From CAYFPS01 sp964345075 (GTDB taxonomy: Bacteria > CAIWAD01), in contig CAYFPS010000013.1 of NCBI GenBank assembly GCA_964345075.1, positions 1 to 64,000 on the forward strand: DNA of 64,000 nucleotides, in the 5' to 3' direction. Below are positions 44,068 through 52,871 of the stretch, piece after piece (position 1 is the first letter of the stretch; each line of letters opens with the position of its first letter). The notes beneath the pieces were generated by a model. It was not told the DNA's origin, did no database searches, and was given only the letters and a program-made list of their open reading frames with translations. The position numbers and the translations under genes were made by a program.

Positions 44068-44714
44068 TATGCGATTTCCCTTTCTTCGCGGCGGGTCCTG
44101 TCGCCACGCTCTTCAATTCCCTCAAGCAGAATTTTCATCGCTTCACGGATGTAGTCCTGCGTGTTCATCTCGATGAATTTCATCCTGCGGTTGTGCAGGT
44201 GGATATGAAAAAGACTGACGACCAGAGTCAGGGCTGTTTGCACGCTCAGGTCCCTGCGAAAGCGGCCTGTTTTGATTCCAGCTTCAATCAGGCTGGAAAT
44301 CAATTGGATCTTGCGATTTACCGATGGTAGACAGCCCTGTTCGGCATCGTCACGGGGGCCATGCATGCAGGCTATCAGCAGCTCCTGTGTGATACCAAGC
44401 TCCGGGTCGCCCATCATCAGTCGGCCAATCAGGGGGCGCTGATCCAGCCAGCGTATGGAGTCCAGCACGAGCAGCTGCAGGGCCTCGGCAGGATTCTCCA
44501 CACCGTCAATGGCCGTTTCATTGGAGTCAGTCCAGAGTTCGCGCTCGCGCTCAACGGTCTTGAAGAAGAGGTCATCCTTACCGCTCACATGCAGGTAGAT
44601 GCTGCCCTTGGCAATGCCCGCGTCACGGGCGATATCATCGACAGATGTGCGGCGAAAGCCATAGTGGGCAAAGCGATTGGCCGCCGCCTCGAGAAGTTGA
44701 TCCAGTTTGTCCAT
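44067..44714 (-). CDS. TetR-family regulator of the efflux operon
   Basis: I choose ATG 44714 (MDKLDQLLEAAANRF), giving 215 residues. The longer frame would run through the operator palindromes and encodes low-complexity sequence. The HTH is typical: FAHYGFRRTSVDDIARDAGIAKGSIYLHVSGKDDLF. It is the first gene of the efflux operon and is coupled to the TolC gene. Two inverted repeats lie just upstream (44733-44781 and 44824-44852), consistent with autorepression released by a pump substrate. Confidence 0.9.
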   Translation of the reverse strand: MDKLDQLLEAAANRFAHYGFRRTSVDDIARDAGIAKGSIYLHVSGKDDLFFKTVERERELWTDSNETAIDGVENPAEALQLLVLDSIRWLDQRPLIGRLMMGDPELGITQELLIACMHGPRDDAEQGCLPSVNRKIQLISSLIEAGIKTGRFRRDLSVQTALTLVVSLFHIHLHNRRMKFIEMNTQDYIREAMKILLEGIEERGDRTRREEREIA

Positions 44715-44732
44715 ACTGCTCCATGCCAGAAC

Positions 44733-44781
44733 TGACCAAATGACCGAAAACACAAAACCAGTCAAACGGGTCATATGGTCA
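44733..44781. promoter_or_regulatory. Inverted repeat upstream of the efflux TetR gene (putative operator)
   Basis: Arms TGACCAAATGACC (44733-44745) and GGTCATATGGTCA (44769-44781) are complementary at 12 of 13 positions. Each arm itself holds two TGACC half-sites. It begins 18 bases before the TetR start codon, where an autoregulatory operator is expected. Confidence 0.6.
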
Positions 44782-44823
44782 TGCATTTTGAGGGGATTGT
44801 CAAGGGGGGTGGGGAGCTTTTCT

Positions 44824-44852
44824 TCCGACCAGTGGTCCGACCACTGGTCGGA
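44824..44852. promoter_or_regulatory. Perfect 12-base inverted repeat (second putative operator)
   Basis: TCCGACCAGTGG and CCACTGGTCGGA are separated by five bases. It lies between the divergent TetR and GntR genes and could control either promoter. Confidence 0.55.
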
Positions 44853-44930
44853 CCAGCATCCCCCCAAAGCTGCAACTCTCTAAAAAGAGTTTACTCAGCC
44901 CTTGAAACCCATTCCCTGTTTTGCGGTATT

Positions 44931-44954
44931 AGTGTTGTACTGTGGTAAAACACT
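44931..44954. promoter_or_regulatory. Inverted repeat before the GntR gene (putative operator)
   Basis: AGTGTT and AACACT arms with a 12-base spacer end nine bases before the GntR start codon. GntR proteins of the YtrA group bind spaced AGTGT/ACACT-like arms, so autorepression is plausible. Confidence 0.5.
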
Positions 44955-44963
44955 GGAACGATA

Positions 44964-45347
44964 ATGGATCAGAACTGGAACGACAGGGAACCGCTCTTTC
45001 TGCAGATTCGCGAACGGATCGTGCAGCATGTGCTGAGCGGCGCGCTGAAGGCCGACGAGCAGCTGCCTTCGGTGCGAAAGGTCGCGGCCGATCTGGCGGT
45101 CAATCCGATCACCGTGATGAAGGCCTATCAGCTGCTGGTGGATGAGGGAATTCTGGAAAAGAAAAGGGGGCTGGGCATGTATGTGACCGAAGGTGCTTGG
45201 CGCCGCCTGCTGGAGGCTGAGCGGGGCCGTTTCCTGAAAGACGAATGGCCGCGCATGCTCAGGCGCATTCAGCAGCTGGGGCTTGAACCGGCCGAACTTC
45301 TTGCGGAATTGAACTCAAACAGCTCGGGAGAAGCATCCCATGACTGA
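44964..45347 (+). CDS. GntR-family regulator, YtrA subfamily
   Basis: The 127-residue protein has a GntR winged helix (PLFLQIRERIVQHVLSGALK, then LPSVRKVAADLAVNPITVMKAYQLLVDEGIL) and the short C-terminal helical tail of the YtrA type. It has no large ligand domain. Its last eight bases overlap the ABC ATPase gene, the classic arrangement in which the regulator controls its own transporter operon. No TGTAWCAC octamer lies anywhere from 43,691 to 47,227, so this operon is motif-free. Confidence 0.9.
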   Translation: MDQNWNDREPLFLQIRERIVQHVLSGALKADEQLPSVRKVAADLAVNPITVMKAYQLLVDEGILEKKRGLGMYVTEGAWRRLLEAERGRFLKDEWPRMLRRIQQLGLEPAELLAELNSNSSGEASHD

Positions 45348-46194
45348 ACTTCTAAATGCACGCAATCTGGGCAAATCCTATGGGGACAAGCGGGCGCTCG
45401 ATGGCGTCAACCTGAAGCTGGAGCCCGGCCGCATTTACGGCTTGATCGGACCAAACGGCGCGGGCAAGAGCACGCTGCTCAAGTCGATTCTGGGGCTTTT
45501 GCGCTACGATGGTGAGCTGAGCGTGGCCGGTCTGGACCCCCATCAGGACAGGGCCCGCATGCTGGAGCAGGTGAGCTTCATTGCCGACGTTGCCAGCCTT
45601 CCCCGCTGGATTCGCGTCAGCCAGCTGGTGGAGTACATGGCAAGTGTACACCCCACCTTCAATCGCGAGGCCTTCATGCGCTTCTTTGAACGAACGGAGA
45701 TCAGTCCCGGGCAAAAGGTGGCAACGCTTTCCAAGGGCATGACGACCCAGCTGCATCTTGCGCTTGTCATGGCCATTGACGCCCAGCTCCTGATTCTCGA
45801 TGAGCCAACACTCGGGCTGGATATCCTTTACCGCAAGCAGTTCTACTCGAGTCTGGTGAGCGAATTTTTCAGCGAAGAGCGCGCGATCATCGTGTCCACG
45901 CATCAGGTCGAAGAAATCGAGCATATCCTGACCGACCTGATTTTCATCAAGCGCGGCAAGCTGATCCTGCAGGAATCAATGAGCAAACTGCCCGAGCGCT
46001 TTGTGCAGCTGAGGACGAGCGCTGAGAACCTGGACGCGGCACGCGCCCGGTCGCCGATTTTCGAGCAGCAGCTCTTTGGCCAGCATATTCTGATCTACGA
46101 TGGTTGTCAGCGGCAGGCGCTTGAGCCTCTGGGCGAACTGGGCACGCCAGGTGTTGCGGACCTCTTTGTAGCGATGATGGGAGGGGAGAAATGA
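45340..46194 (+). CDS. ABC transporter ATP-binding protein
   Basis: The 284-residue ATPase has Walker A GPNGAGKSTLL, a degenerate signature LSKGM in place of LSGGQ, Walker B LLILDEPTLGLD and the H-loop STHQVEE. The domain order is that of ABC-2-type exporters (CcmA/YtrB-like). It overlaps the GntR gene by eight bases and the permease gene by four (ATGA), so all three are translated together. Substrate unknown; antibiotic or envelope-stress export is common for YtrA-linked systems. Confidence 0.92.
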   Translation: MTELLNARNLGKSYGDKRALDGVNLKLEPGRIYGLIGPNGAGKSTLLKSILGLLRYDGELSVAGLDPHQDRARMLEQVSFIADVASLPRWIRVSQLVEYMASVHPTFNREAFMRFFERTEISPGQKVATLSKGMTTQLHLALVMAIDAQLLILDEPTLGLDILYRKQFYSSLVSEFFSEERAIIVSTHQVEEIEHILTDLIFIKRGKLILQESMSKLPERFVQLRTSAENLDAARARSPIFEQQLFGQHILIYDGCQRQALEPLGELGTPGVADLFVAMMGGEK

Positions 46195-47216
46195 ACAGCC
46201 AGAGCACGATGCAGATCGGCGGCAACCCGGAATACAATGGTCGCTGCAAAGCATTCTTCATGCTCCTCAAGCGGGAGCTGTGGGAACACCCCTGGCTAGT
46301 TCGGATGCCAGCACTCCTTGCCGGCCTTGCCGTCGCCGGAGCCTTGCTAAGCCTCTTTGCGCCGTCCATGATCAACAATGAACTGATCGAGTCGAGCGTC
46401 GGGCAGAGCATCCTGCTTAATCAGGAGCTGGGTCTTTCGGGAAACAGTTCGCTGCGCGTGGAGCTTGGGGAAATCACTCTGGGCAACAGTCTTCGCGTTC
46501 TGGAGCAGGTGCCCGAGGAGCCGCGCGGACAAATGCTGAACATGGTTCTGACGGCCGGAATGCGCTTGATGCTGATCGTACTGGCCTGGGTCTTTCCTGG
46601 CTACATCTGGAAAGCTCTCTCGGAGGAACGGAAAGACAAAAGCGCACTCTTCTGGAAATCGCTACCACTGTCAGCAGGCGAGCTGGTCGGCTCCAAGGTG
46701 ATGGTTGCAACAATCGTCTATCCGCTGATTATTCTGCTGAGCCTGCTGGCGGCAGCACTTGGAACGCTCCTTGTTTACAGTATTGCCGCCATCTTCAACG
46801 GCATCAACCCCATCACGCTTTTCTGGAGCGTCAGCGCACCATTCAGTCTGATGCTGCGATTTGCAGGCAAACTCTTTGTGGACATCCTCTACTTCTTCCC
46901 CTTCATCGGTTTTGCCCTGATCGCTTCAACCCTTGCCATCGAGCGGAAGGGGCTTATAACCACGGCTCTGGCCGGGGGCGCAATCATGGTGGATGCCTTC
47001 TGGTTTGGCGGCGGACATGTCTGGAGCTGGATGCTGCGTCACGGCATGCCGCCCGGTCTCAGGCTCGGCGGAAGAGTTGATCAGGAGTTCAGTGATATGC
47101 TTGGCGCAGGGATGGTGGCAGAACACCTTTCCTTCGACCTGGTGAGTGGTGTCCTGCTCGGCCTGCTGTTGATCTTTACTGCCACCCGGCTCTACCTGCT
47201 GCGTGAAGAAAAGTAG
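46191..47216 (+). CDS. ABC-2-type transporter permease
   Basis: The 341-residue membrane protein has about six hydrophobic segments (for example MPALLAGLAVAGALLSLF, VYPLIILLSLLAAALGTLLV and LLGLLLIFTATRLYLL). A periplasmic loop lies between the first two segments (about 60-120). It starts inside the ATPase gene and is the last gene of the operon, ending before a terminator. No specific family name could be assigned beyond the ABC-2 fold. Confidence 0.82.
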   Translation: MNSQSTMQIGGNPEYNGRCKAFFMLLKRELWEHPWLVRMPALLAGLAVAGALLSLFAPSMINNELIESSVGQSILLNQELGLSGNSSLRVELGEITLGNSLRVLEQVPEEPRGQMLNMVLTAGMRLMLIVLAWVFPGYIWKALSEERKDKSALFWKSLPLSAGELVGSKVMVATIVYPLIILLSLLAAALGTLLVYSIAAIFNGINPITLFWSVSAPFSLMLRFAGKLFVDILYFFPFIGFALIASTLAIERKGLITTALAGGAIMVDAFWFGGGHVWSWMLRHGMPPGLRLGGRVDQEFSDMLGAGMVAEHLSFDLVSGVLLGLLLIFTATRLYLLREEK

Positions 47217-47237
47217 GTCTTGCACATTGTAACACAG

Positions 47238-47263
47238 GAGGGGCCTTTATGGCCCCTCTTTTT
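47238..47263. terminator. Terminator between the ABC operon and the NAD(P)-binding gene
   Basis: GAGGGGCC and GGCCCCTC arms around TTTAT are followed by TTTTT. The hairpin is bracketed by TGTAACAC (47228) and TGTATCAC (47263) in the same orientation. Confidence 0.88.
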
Positions 47264-47277
47264 GTATCACGAAGGAT

Positions 47278-47964
47278 TTACTTTCCACCGGCCGCAAGGG
47301 CTGATGGGCTCTGACAGCCATTGATCGCAGGAGCCTGCTGCACAAGTTCATCACGCTCAATGGCATCCACCATGAAGAGCGCAAAGTCGATTCGCCGAGT
47401 CAGGTTACTGGCGAGAATCGGATCACCCACATGCTGACTCCACACGGGAAGACCCTGACTTGCTCCTTCTTCAAGATCGCTGCCACGCACAACCGTCCAT
47501 TTTGTATCACTGGCAAAGATCCGTCGGCAGGCCTCAACCTGGTCATCAAGTTCTACCAGTCTGAAGAAGCGAGCCAGCGGGCCGAAGAGCGTGACGATGA
47601 GCCTGAGTTTCAGGCTGTATACATCCTTGCCATCCCGCGAGATATGCCAACCACAGGAAAAGATCAGGCGCGCATCCGGCCGGGCATAATCCATGACAGC
47701 CTGTGCCGTGCCCGATGAGTACTGCTGAACGCCCCAGGGTGCCAGCACGGTCAGGACTGCATCACAGCCTTTCACCGCCTTTTGTATCACGTGGCGATCA
47801 TTGGTTGCGCCTGTGTGGATGGTGATTTTATCCCCAAAGCGAGACAGTTTGTTCGCGCTCTTTTCGCGACAGACGCCCGTTACCTGCCAGCCCCGATCAA
47901 GTGCCTGCTGCACCATGTACTGCCCGAGTTTTCCGGAAGCTCCAACAATGCAAAGCCGTTTCAT
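47278..47964 (-). CDS. NAD(P)-binding (atypical SDR, NmrA-like) protein
   Basis: The 228-residue protein starts at ATG 47964 after a GGGAGAG site and opens with the Rossmann nucleotide motif CIVGASGKLGQYMV. It then has VLTVLAPWGVQQYSSG and SCGWHI segments. The catalytic YxxxK of classical SDRs is not evident, so it fits the atypical NmrA/SDR-a5 group. Reaction unknown. It is monocistronic; four TGTATCAC-type octamers occur in or next to it. Confidence 0.8.
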   Translation of the reverse strand: MKRLCIVGASGKLGQYMVQQALDRGWQVTGVCREKSANKLSRFGDKITIHTGATNDRHVIQKAVKGCDAVLTVLAPWGVQQYSSGTAQAVMDYARPDARLIFSCGWHISRDGKDVYSLKLRLIVTLFGPLARFFRLVELDDQVEACRRIFASDTKWTVVRGSDLEEGASQGLPVWSQHVGDPILASNLTRRIDFALFMVDAIERDELVQQAPAINGCQSPSALAAGGK

Positions 47965-48108
47965 GCTCTCCCTTTCCGTGCACACGCAGTCTGCCTGCAC
48001 CATGACTGATGAAGTCGACATTCAGTGGATGCCGATTGAGTTGTGATACAAGATGTGGCTTCGGGGGAGCGTGAAGCCGCTGCGTCGGGTGTTTTTCCTT
48101 CCTGCCCG

Positions 48109-48945
48109 CTAATCTGCCTGTGGAGCCATGACAATGGTCTCGTAGGGCATTTCGACGTTGGCCTTGCGCAAGGCGAGGAAGAGCTTCTCGCGTAGCTCGT
48201 AGCGGACCGGCACATGGCTTCGCTCGTCGCTTAGCCAGACGCGAAACTGCATGGCCACGTTGTAATCATTAAGTGCCGTAACCACCACCGAAGGCGCGGG
48301 ATCGGCCATCAGGCGTGTATCACCGTTGTAGATGGCAAGCGCAACCTGCCTGGCTCGATCCAGATCCTCATTGACTCCAACCGTGAAATCAATGTCCAGA
48401 CGGAGATGCGGGAAGTTGGTGTAGCTGGCCACCACCTTGTTGACGATTTCCGTGTTGGGAATCGCCAGCATGCGCCCGTCCAGCGTAACCACGCGGGTTG
48501 TTCGCAGCGTGATCGCCTCTACATGGCCGTAATCACCGCCAATGTCGATCAGATCACCAATGGTGAAGGGCCTGTCCCACAAAATCAGAAAGCCCGAAAT
48601 CATGTTGGAAAGCGCGTCGCGCGCAGCAAATCCAATGGTCAGACCAGCCACTCCCAGACCTGTCAGCAGGCCGGCAATATCCACTCCCAGCTGGCCCAGC
48701 ACCGTAACCGTTCCGATTGTACCGATCACAATCTTGGCCGTTGACTGTACCAGCGTGATCAATGTTGAATCAATTCCGGCCCTGCGCAGAACGGCATCAA
48801 GCCCTTTGCGTGCCATCGCCCAGACAAGCCAGAAAAGCAGCAGCATGAAAAGCGCCGAAAGCAGTCTGGGTGCCCAGCCCGCAAGGTTGTTGGCCAGAGT
48901 ATGGAGGTCGATCTGGTCGATCAGCTCTGTTATGAAGCTTTTCAT
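48109..48945 (-). CDS. Small-conductance mechanosensitive channel (MscS family)
   Basis: The 278-residue channel has three membrane helices in the first about 115 residues. The pore helix GLLTGLGVAGLTIGFAARDA leads into the MscS signature LSNMISGFLILWDRPFTIGD, then the beta domain (RTTRVVTLDGRMLAIPN) and the alpha/beta C-terminal domain. It releases osmolytes on membrane tension. ATG 48945 is chosen because the longer frame adds no hydrophobic or conserved residues. The size matches E. coli MscS (286). Confidence 0.94.
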   Translation of the reverse strand: MKSFITELIDQIDLHTLANNLAGWAPRLLSALFMLLLFWLVWAMARKGLDAVLRRAGIDSTLITLVQSTAKIVIGTIGTVTVLGQLGVDIAGLLTGLGVAGLTIGFAARDALSNMISGFLILWDRPFTIGDLIDIGGDYGHVEAITLRTTRVVTLDGRMLAIPNTEIVNKVVASYTNFPHLRLDIDFTVGVNEDLDRARQVALAIYNGDTRLMADPAPSVVVTALNDYNVAMQFRVWLSDERSHVPVRYELREKLFLALRKANVEMPYETIVMAPQAD

Positions 48946-49195
48946 CTGAACTCTGGGTTGGTGAAGGCTGAGGGTGCTGTGGAAATGTGCCAAAGACAAA
49001 GCTTAGCAATTGCACTTTTGACGCCCATCCCTCCTCAGACTGTTCAAAATCCGGCACCTTCGACAATCTTCTGCCCAAGGTGAGTAAGCTTGGAATTTGG
49101 AATCCTATTGATAGTCAATACTCTTTAGCGCGCTCAATTCTGGCTTCATTTTTGCTCGCACGAGGGCGTTTAGACAATGATGTATGAGAGAAACC

Positions 49196-52100
49196 ATGCA
49201 CCAAGCTCCCCGAATTCTGACCCTGAGCGTGCTCCTGGCAAGCGCGGTGACGGCACAGGCCTTGAATGTGCCGGGATTCAGCGCCCAGAACCTGCGCATC
49301 GGCCTGGATCCAATCGAAAACCTGTCGCCTGCGGCCGCAGACCTGAGCCTGGCCAGCCTGGCCTTGCGGGGCAATGAGCTCGTGCTCAGGATTGGAACTC
49401 GCGCGCCCTGGGAAGGTGAGATCAGCCTGCTGGTAGAAAGCCCGCAGCTGCGCCTTCGCCTTGTTGGTACCAGTCAGCTTTTGCTCGAAAATTGGCAAGC
49501 AGGCCAGTGGAAGCAGGCGGACAGTGTGCGTGCACATCTCGAGCGCGCTGCCGGCGCAGCCGTTTTCGAAGTGGCCATTCCTGAGAAATGGCAGTCTGAA
49601 CTGCAGGATGCTTTTGTCGGCAACTCCCTTGTGATACAAACGCTGGATGCAGCGGGCAAACTTGTCGACCAGCTTGATCAGGGCATGCGCGATGGCAGCC
49701 GCACCGATCACCATGTCGCTTTTGTGCATCACGGCAATCAGGGCCTTACCTGGACGGATGTTTTGTGGGGTGATGAAGCCGATGCGCACGAGCAGCACTG
49801 GGCGGACTATCTGGACACGGGCTCGCTGCATAATGGTTTCGATGAAGTGCTCGGCTTGCATGACCTGCTGGATGTGCCGGGCAATTTCCACGTGAGCGGA
49901 ACACTGCAGTCAGCTGCCGCCTGGTATTATCCGGATGGCGCTGTTGAAGGCTGGAACGAGTGGCTGGCGCGCGGTGTGACAGAAGGCTGGGCTGCCATGC
50001 TGACCTCGGCCTATGCCCAGCACATCATGCCTTTCGTGCAGGATTCGATGAATGACTGGTCCGTCAGCGTGCATGCCTCCATGACCGAATGGCGCTATGG
50101 CTACACGCCGCACGTGGCCTGGGTGCCGGAGCGAGTCTGGGTCAGCCCGACGGACAATGACGGCAACCCCTGGGATACTTCTGCCCATGTGGTGGACTGG
50201 ATCGGTGACGACTGGCTGCCGCACGGCGTCTGGGGTGTTCTGCTGGACCAGGAAGAACACTGCGACTACCAGAACAACTGGGCCAACGATCGCCATATCT
50301 ACACGATCAGCATACCTGAGCAGGGCGATTTGCAAATCCTGCCGATCAACGGTCCCTTCACCGGCGCTTGTCACCACGATGCCGGCGATGCCTGGAATCA
50401 GATTATCAGCAGCAGCGCCGATGAACTTCTGATCTACGGCACAGACTGGGAAGTCGTGGCCGAGGTGGCAGGCTTCGCCGATCAGTTCCCGAATGCACTG
50501 AACAACATGATCTGGCTCGTGCAGCAGATTGCCGGCGCTTCCGGAAGTGTGCAGAGCATGAAGCTGGACGAAGCGCTGGGCGGTTTTTCCGGCGGCGCGA
50601 TCAATCTGCAGAACGGTACCTACGGCCTGCTGGGTGGCCGCGGCGGCTACGGCAGCGACTGGCTGAGCCCGGGCACGCACAATTCCTGGTACGGACACTG
50701 GGCCTCCACGCCCGGCGTCTCTGACCAGCACAGTCCCCAGTGGGATAACGGCAGCATCTGGTACAACACCTGGAGCCACCTGATGGCCGGGCCCGACAAC
50801 GGCCTGTCCGGGCTGGCCTGGACCGTGATGATGACCAATCTCTACGAAACCGGCTGGCATGACGGCACGGAAATTTCCGGCTGGATCAATCGCTATTCCG
50901 GCCACATCAAGAATGCCCGCGTCTACAGTGAGGCTGCGCGCTGGTCCGATGGTACCGCCTTTACAGGAGTGGGTGCCGAGTTCAACGATATCGATGCAGA
51001 CGGTGTGGACGAAGTCGTGCTCTGGAATGAAAAACTGATGGCCGTCTTCGAGTCGATTGGTGGTCGCGCACCATGGATCTTCGCCCGTGATACAACTGGA
51101 GCGGTCAGCGTGGTTGGCTCTTGTAACACCTACTGGGTGGACACGGAGGGCGATTACAACGATGGCGCCAGCAACAATCATGTGGCGGCCTTCTCGGATG
51201 TCAGCCCCAACACTGAGCATGATCTCTACACAATGAGCATCGACACAGTTGCGGCCGACTTCGCCCGTGTCAGCTTCAGCCACGCTGGCGGACTGCAAAA
51301 ATCCATGACGCTTGCTGAGGACAATGCCTGGATGCAGGTTGATTACAACGCGCCCGGCGAAGTCTACGTCAAGCACGGCTTCACGCCCGACTACATGGAT
51401 CTGCTCTACAACGCGGAGACCGAGCGCCTGTGGGATCCGGACGCCATCTGGCCGCAGAGCGCCTGGATGGGGCAGCGCAACAACACATCGGGCTGGACGG
51501 GCGCGCTCGTTCTTGGAAACGGTGGCGCCCTTCATTCGGGCGATTTCCAGGGGACGCTGGTCAGGGGCGATGAGCTCAGGGGCAGCGGGCAGTTTCGTTA
51601 CATCTTCTATGCAGGGCCCGCTGCCGCACCTGATGCCGCTGGATATGTCAGCCAGCTCGAAACGCTATCCCAGCTGGATCTGGATGTCGCTGCCCCCCGC
51701 ATGGCGACGACCGCACCCTTCATGGCACCCGACTTCGCCGTGCTCGATTTTAGCGAGCCGGTTGATGAAGCCAGCGCGAGCAACGCGGCCAATTATTCCC
51801 TCTCCGGTTTTCCGCCTTCCGTCAGCATCGTTTCCGCTCAGCGTGATACATGGTGGAATCGCGTGCTGCTGCGCCTTTCGGGACTGAATGCCGGTGACAG
51901 CGGCGTGATACATGTTTCCGGTGTTACAGATCTGGCCGGCAACGAAGTGGATGCTGCCTATGCAGAGGCAGCGTTCCAGATGCCCAATGGCCTGACGCCC
52001 CACACAATTCTGGTGGACGGCACAGCGGACTTCAATGCCCAGACGGAGGCGATGAATACAGGCACCGACAGCCTCTTCATCACCTGGGATGCGGATTATC

Positions 52101-52813
52101 TCTACATCGGGCACACGGGCACGGCCCTCAACACTGGTGGCGATCTCTTCGTCTATCTGGACACGGATCTGCTTGCCGGCAGTGGAGCCGCGCTGAGTGC
52201 CTGGGGAAGAGTCAACTTCGCCAGCGCACACCGGCCCGAGTACGAGCTCTCCATTGAGGGTGGTGGCAACAGCATGCAGATCAACTCGTGGGCGGGCAGC
52301 TGGAACTATGTCCAGTACGGCGCGCACGGTGGCTCTACCTACGAGGGCTGGACGGGCAATCTGCTGACGGAAATCAAGGTGCCCTGGTCGGATCTGGGTA
52401 ACCCCGAGCAGGTGGCGATTTCTGCCAGCGTCAGTCAGGAAGACACGCAGACCACAACACTGGTCTGGCCGGAAAGCAACCCCACCGGCGCTTCGATTAC
52501 CTTGAGCGACTGGTATATCTTTGCCCAGCCCGAGCTGCCCGGACCGATGCCGGCCATGGGCGTGATGCCCAATAATCTGGGCGGCGCGGGGCTTCAGGCA
52601 GTGAGCGACCTGCAGCTGGTCCACCTGGGCAACGGCAGTCTTCAATTGAGCTGGTCGGCTGTGTCCGGTGCCGCCAGCTATGCCGTATATCAGCTGGACG
52701 CGCCTTACAGCCAGGCGAGCGGGACACTCGTAAGTGAGCTGGCCGGAACCAGTCTGCTGCTGAGCGTTTCCGGTGATTCCGGCTTCTACCGGGTTGTTGC
52801 CAGAGATTTCTAA
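49196..52813 (+). CDS. Secreted GH57-like glycosidase with C-terminal carbohydrate-binding region
   Basis: I take ATG 49196 (GAGAG five bases upstream); ATG 49184 in the same frame is possible. The signal peptide is followed by 1205 residues. Residues about 170-500 carry blocks like GH57 amylase/pullulanase motifs: FVHHGNQG, FHVSGTL, HVAWVPERVW (Glu about 312) and YGTDWE (Asp about 417). The assignment is by pattern and could instead be a related (beta/alpha)7-barrel family. Residues about 960-1120 look like a DOMON/CBM9-type domain (FITWDADYLYIG). The C-terminus is the shared FnIII-like module (FYRVVARDF). It forms a pair with the next gene, suggesting secreted alpha-glucan breakdown. Confidence 0.65.
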   Translation: MHQAPRILTLSVLLASAVTAQALNVPGFSAQNLRIGLDPIENLSPAAADLSLASLALRGNELVLRIGTRAPWEGEISLLVESPQLRLRLVGTSQLLLENWQAGQWKQADSVRAHLERAAGAAVFEVAIPEKWQSELQDAFVGNSLVIQTLDAAGKLVDQLDQGMRDGSRTDHHVAFVHHGNQGLTWTDVLWGDEADAHEQHWADYLDTGSLHNGFDEVLGLHDLLDVPGNFHVSGTLQSAAAWYYPDGAVEGWNEWLARGVTEGWAAMLTSAYAQHIMPFVQDSMNDWSVSVHASMTEWRYGYTPHVAWVPERVWVSPTDNDGNPWDTSAHVVDWIGDDWLPHGVWGVLLDQEEHCDYQNNWANDRHIYTISIPEQGDLQILPINGPFTGACHHDAGDAWNQIISSSADELLIYGTDWEVVAEVAGFADQFPNALNNMIWLVQQIAGASGSVQSMKLDEALGGFSGGAINLQNGTYGLLGGRGGYGSDWLSPGTHNSWYGHWASTPGVSDQHSPQWDNGSIWYNTWSHLMAGPDNGLSGLAWTVMMTNLYETGWHDGTEISGWINRYSGHIKNARVYSEAARWSDGTAFTGVGAEFNDIDADGVDEVVLWNEKLMAVFESIGGRAPWIFARDTTGAVSVVGSCNTYWVDTEGDYNDGASNNHVAAFSDVSPNTEHDLYTMSIDTVAADFARVSFSHAGGLQKSMTLAEDNAWMQVDYNAPGEVYVKHGFTPDYMDLLYNAETERLWDPDAIWPQSAWMGQRNNTSGWTGALVLGNGGALHSGDFQGTLVRGDELRGSGQFRYIFYAGPAAAPDAAGYVSQLETLSQLDLDVAAPRMATTAPFMAPDFAVLDFSEPVDEASASNAANYSLSGFPPSVSIVSAQRDTWWNRVLLRLSGLNAGDSGVIHVSGVTDLAGNEVDAAYAEAAFQMPNGLTPHTILVDGTADFNAQTEAMNTGTDSLFITWDADYLYIGHTGTALNTGGDLFVYLDTDLLAGSGAALSAWGRVNFASAHRPEYELSIEGGGNSMQINSWAGSWNYVQYGAHGGSTYEGWTGNLLTEIKVPWSDLGNPEQVAISASVSQEDTQTTTLVWPESNPTGASITLSDWYIFAQPELPGPMPAMGVMPNNLGGAGLQAVSDLQLVHLGNGSLQLSWSAVSGAASYAVYQLDAPYSQASGTLVSELAGTSLLLSVSGDSGFYRVVARDF

Positions 52814-52871
52814 AAGCCTGTAACACAGGATGAACATAGACCAACATTCGATTTCATTTCAAGGAGAGATG

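Noticed and set aside
44715..44867. N-terminal extension of the efflux TetR regulator
   Set aside because: It would translate the operator-like palindromes, and the HTH normally begins close to the ATG at 44714.
49910..52837. Long antisense open frames (541 and 390 codons) under the GH57-like gene
   Set aside because: They are a by-product of GC-rich codon usage on the coding strand; no ribosome site or recognisable motif.
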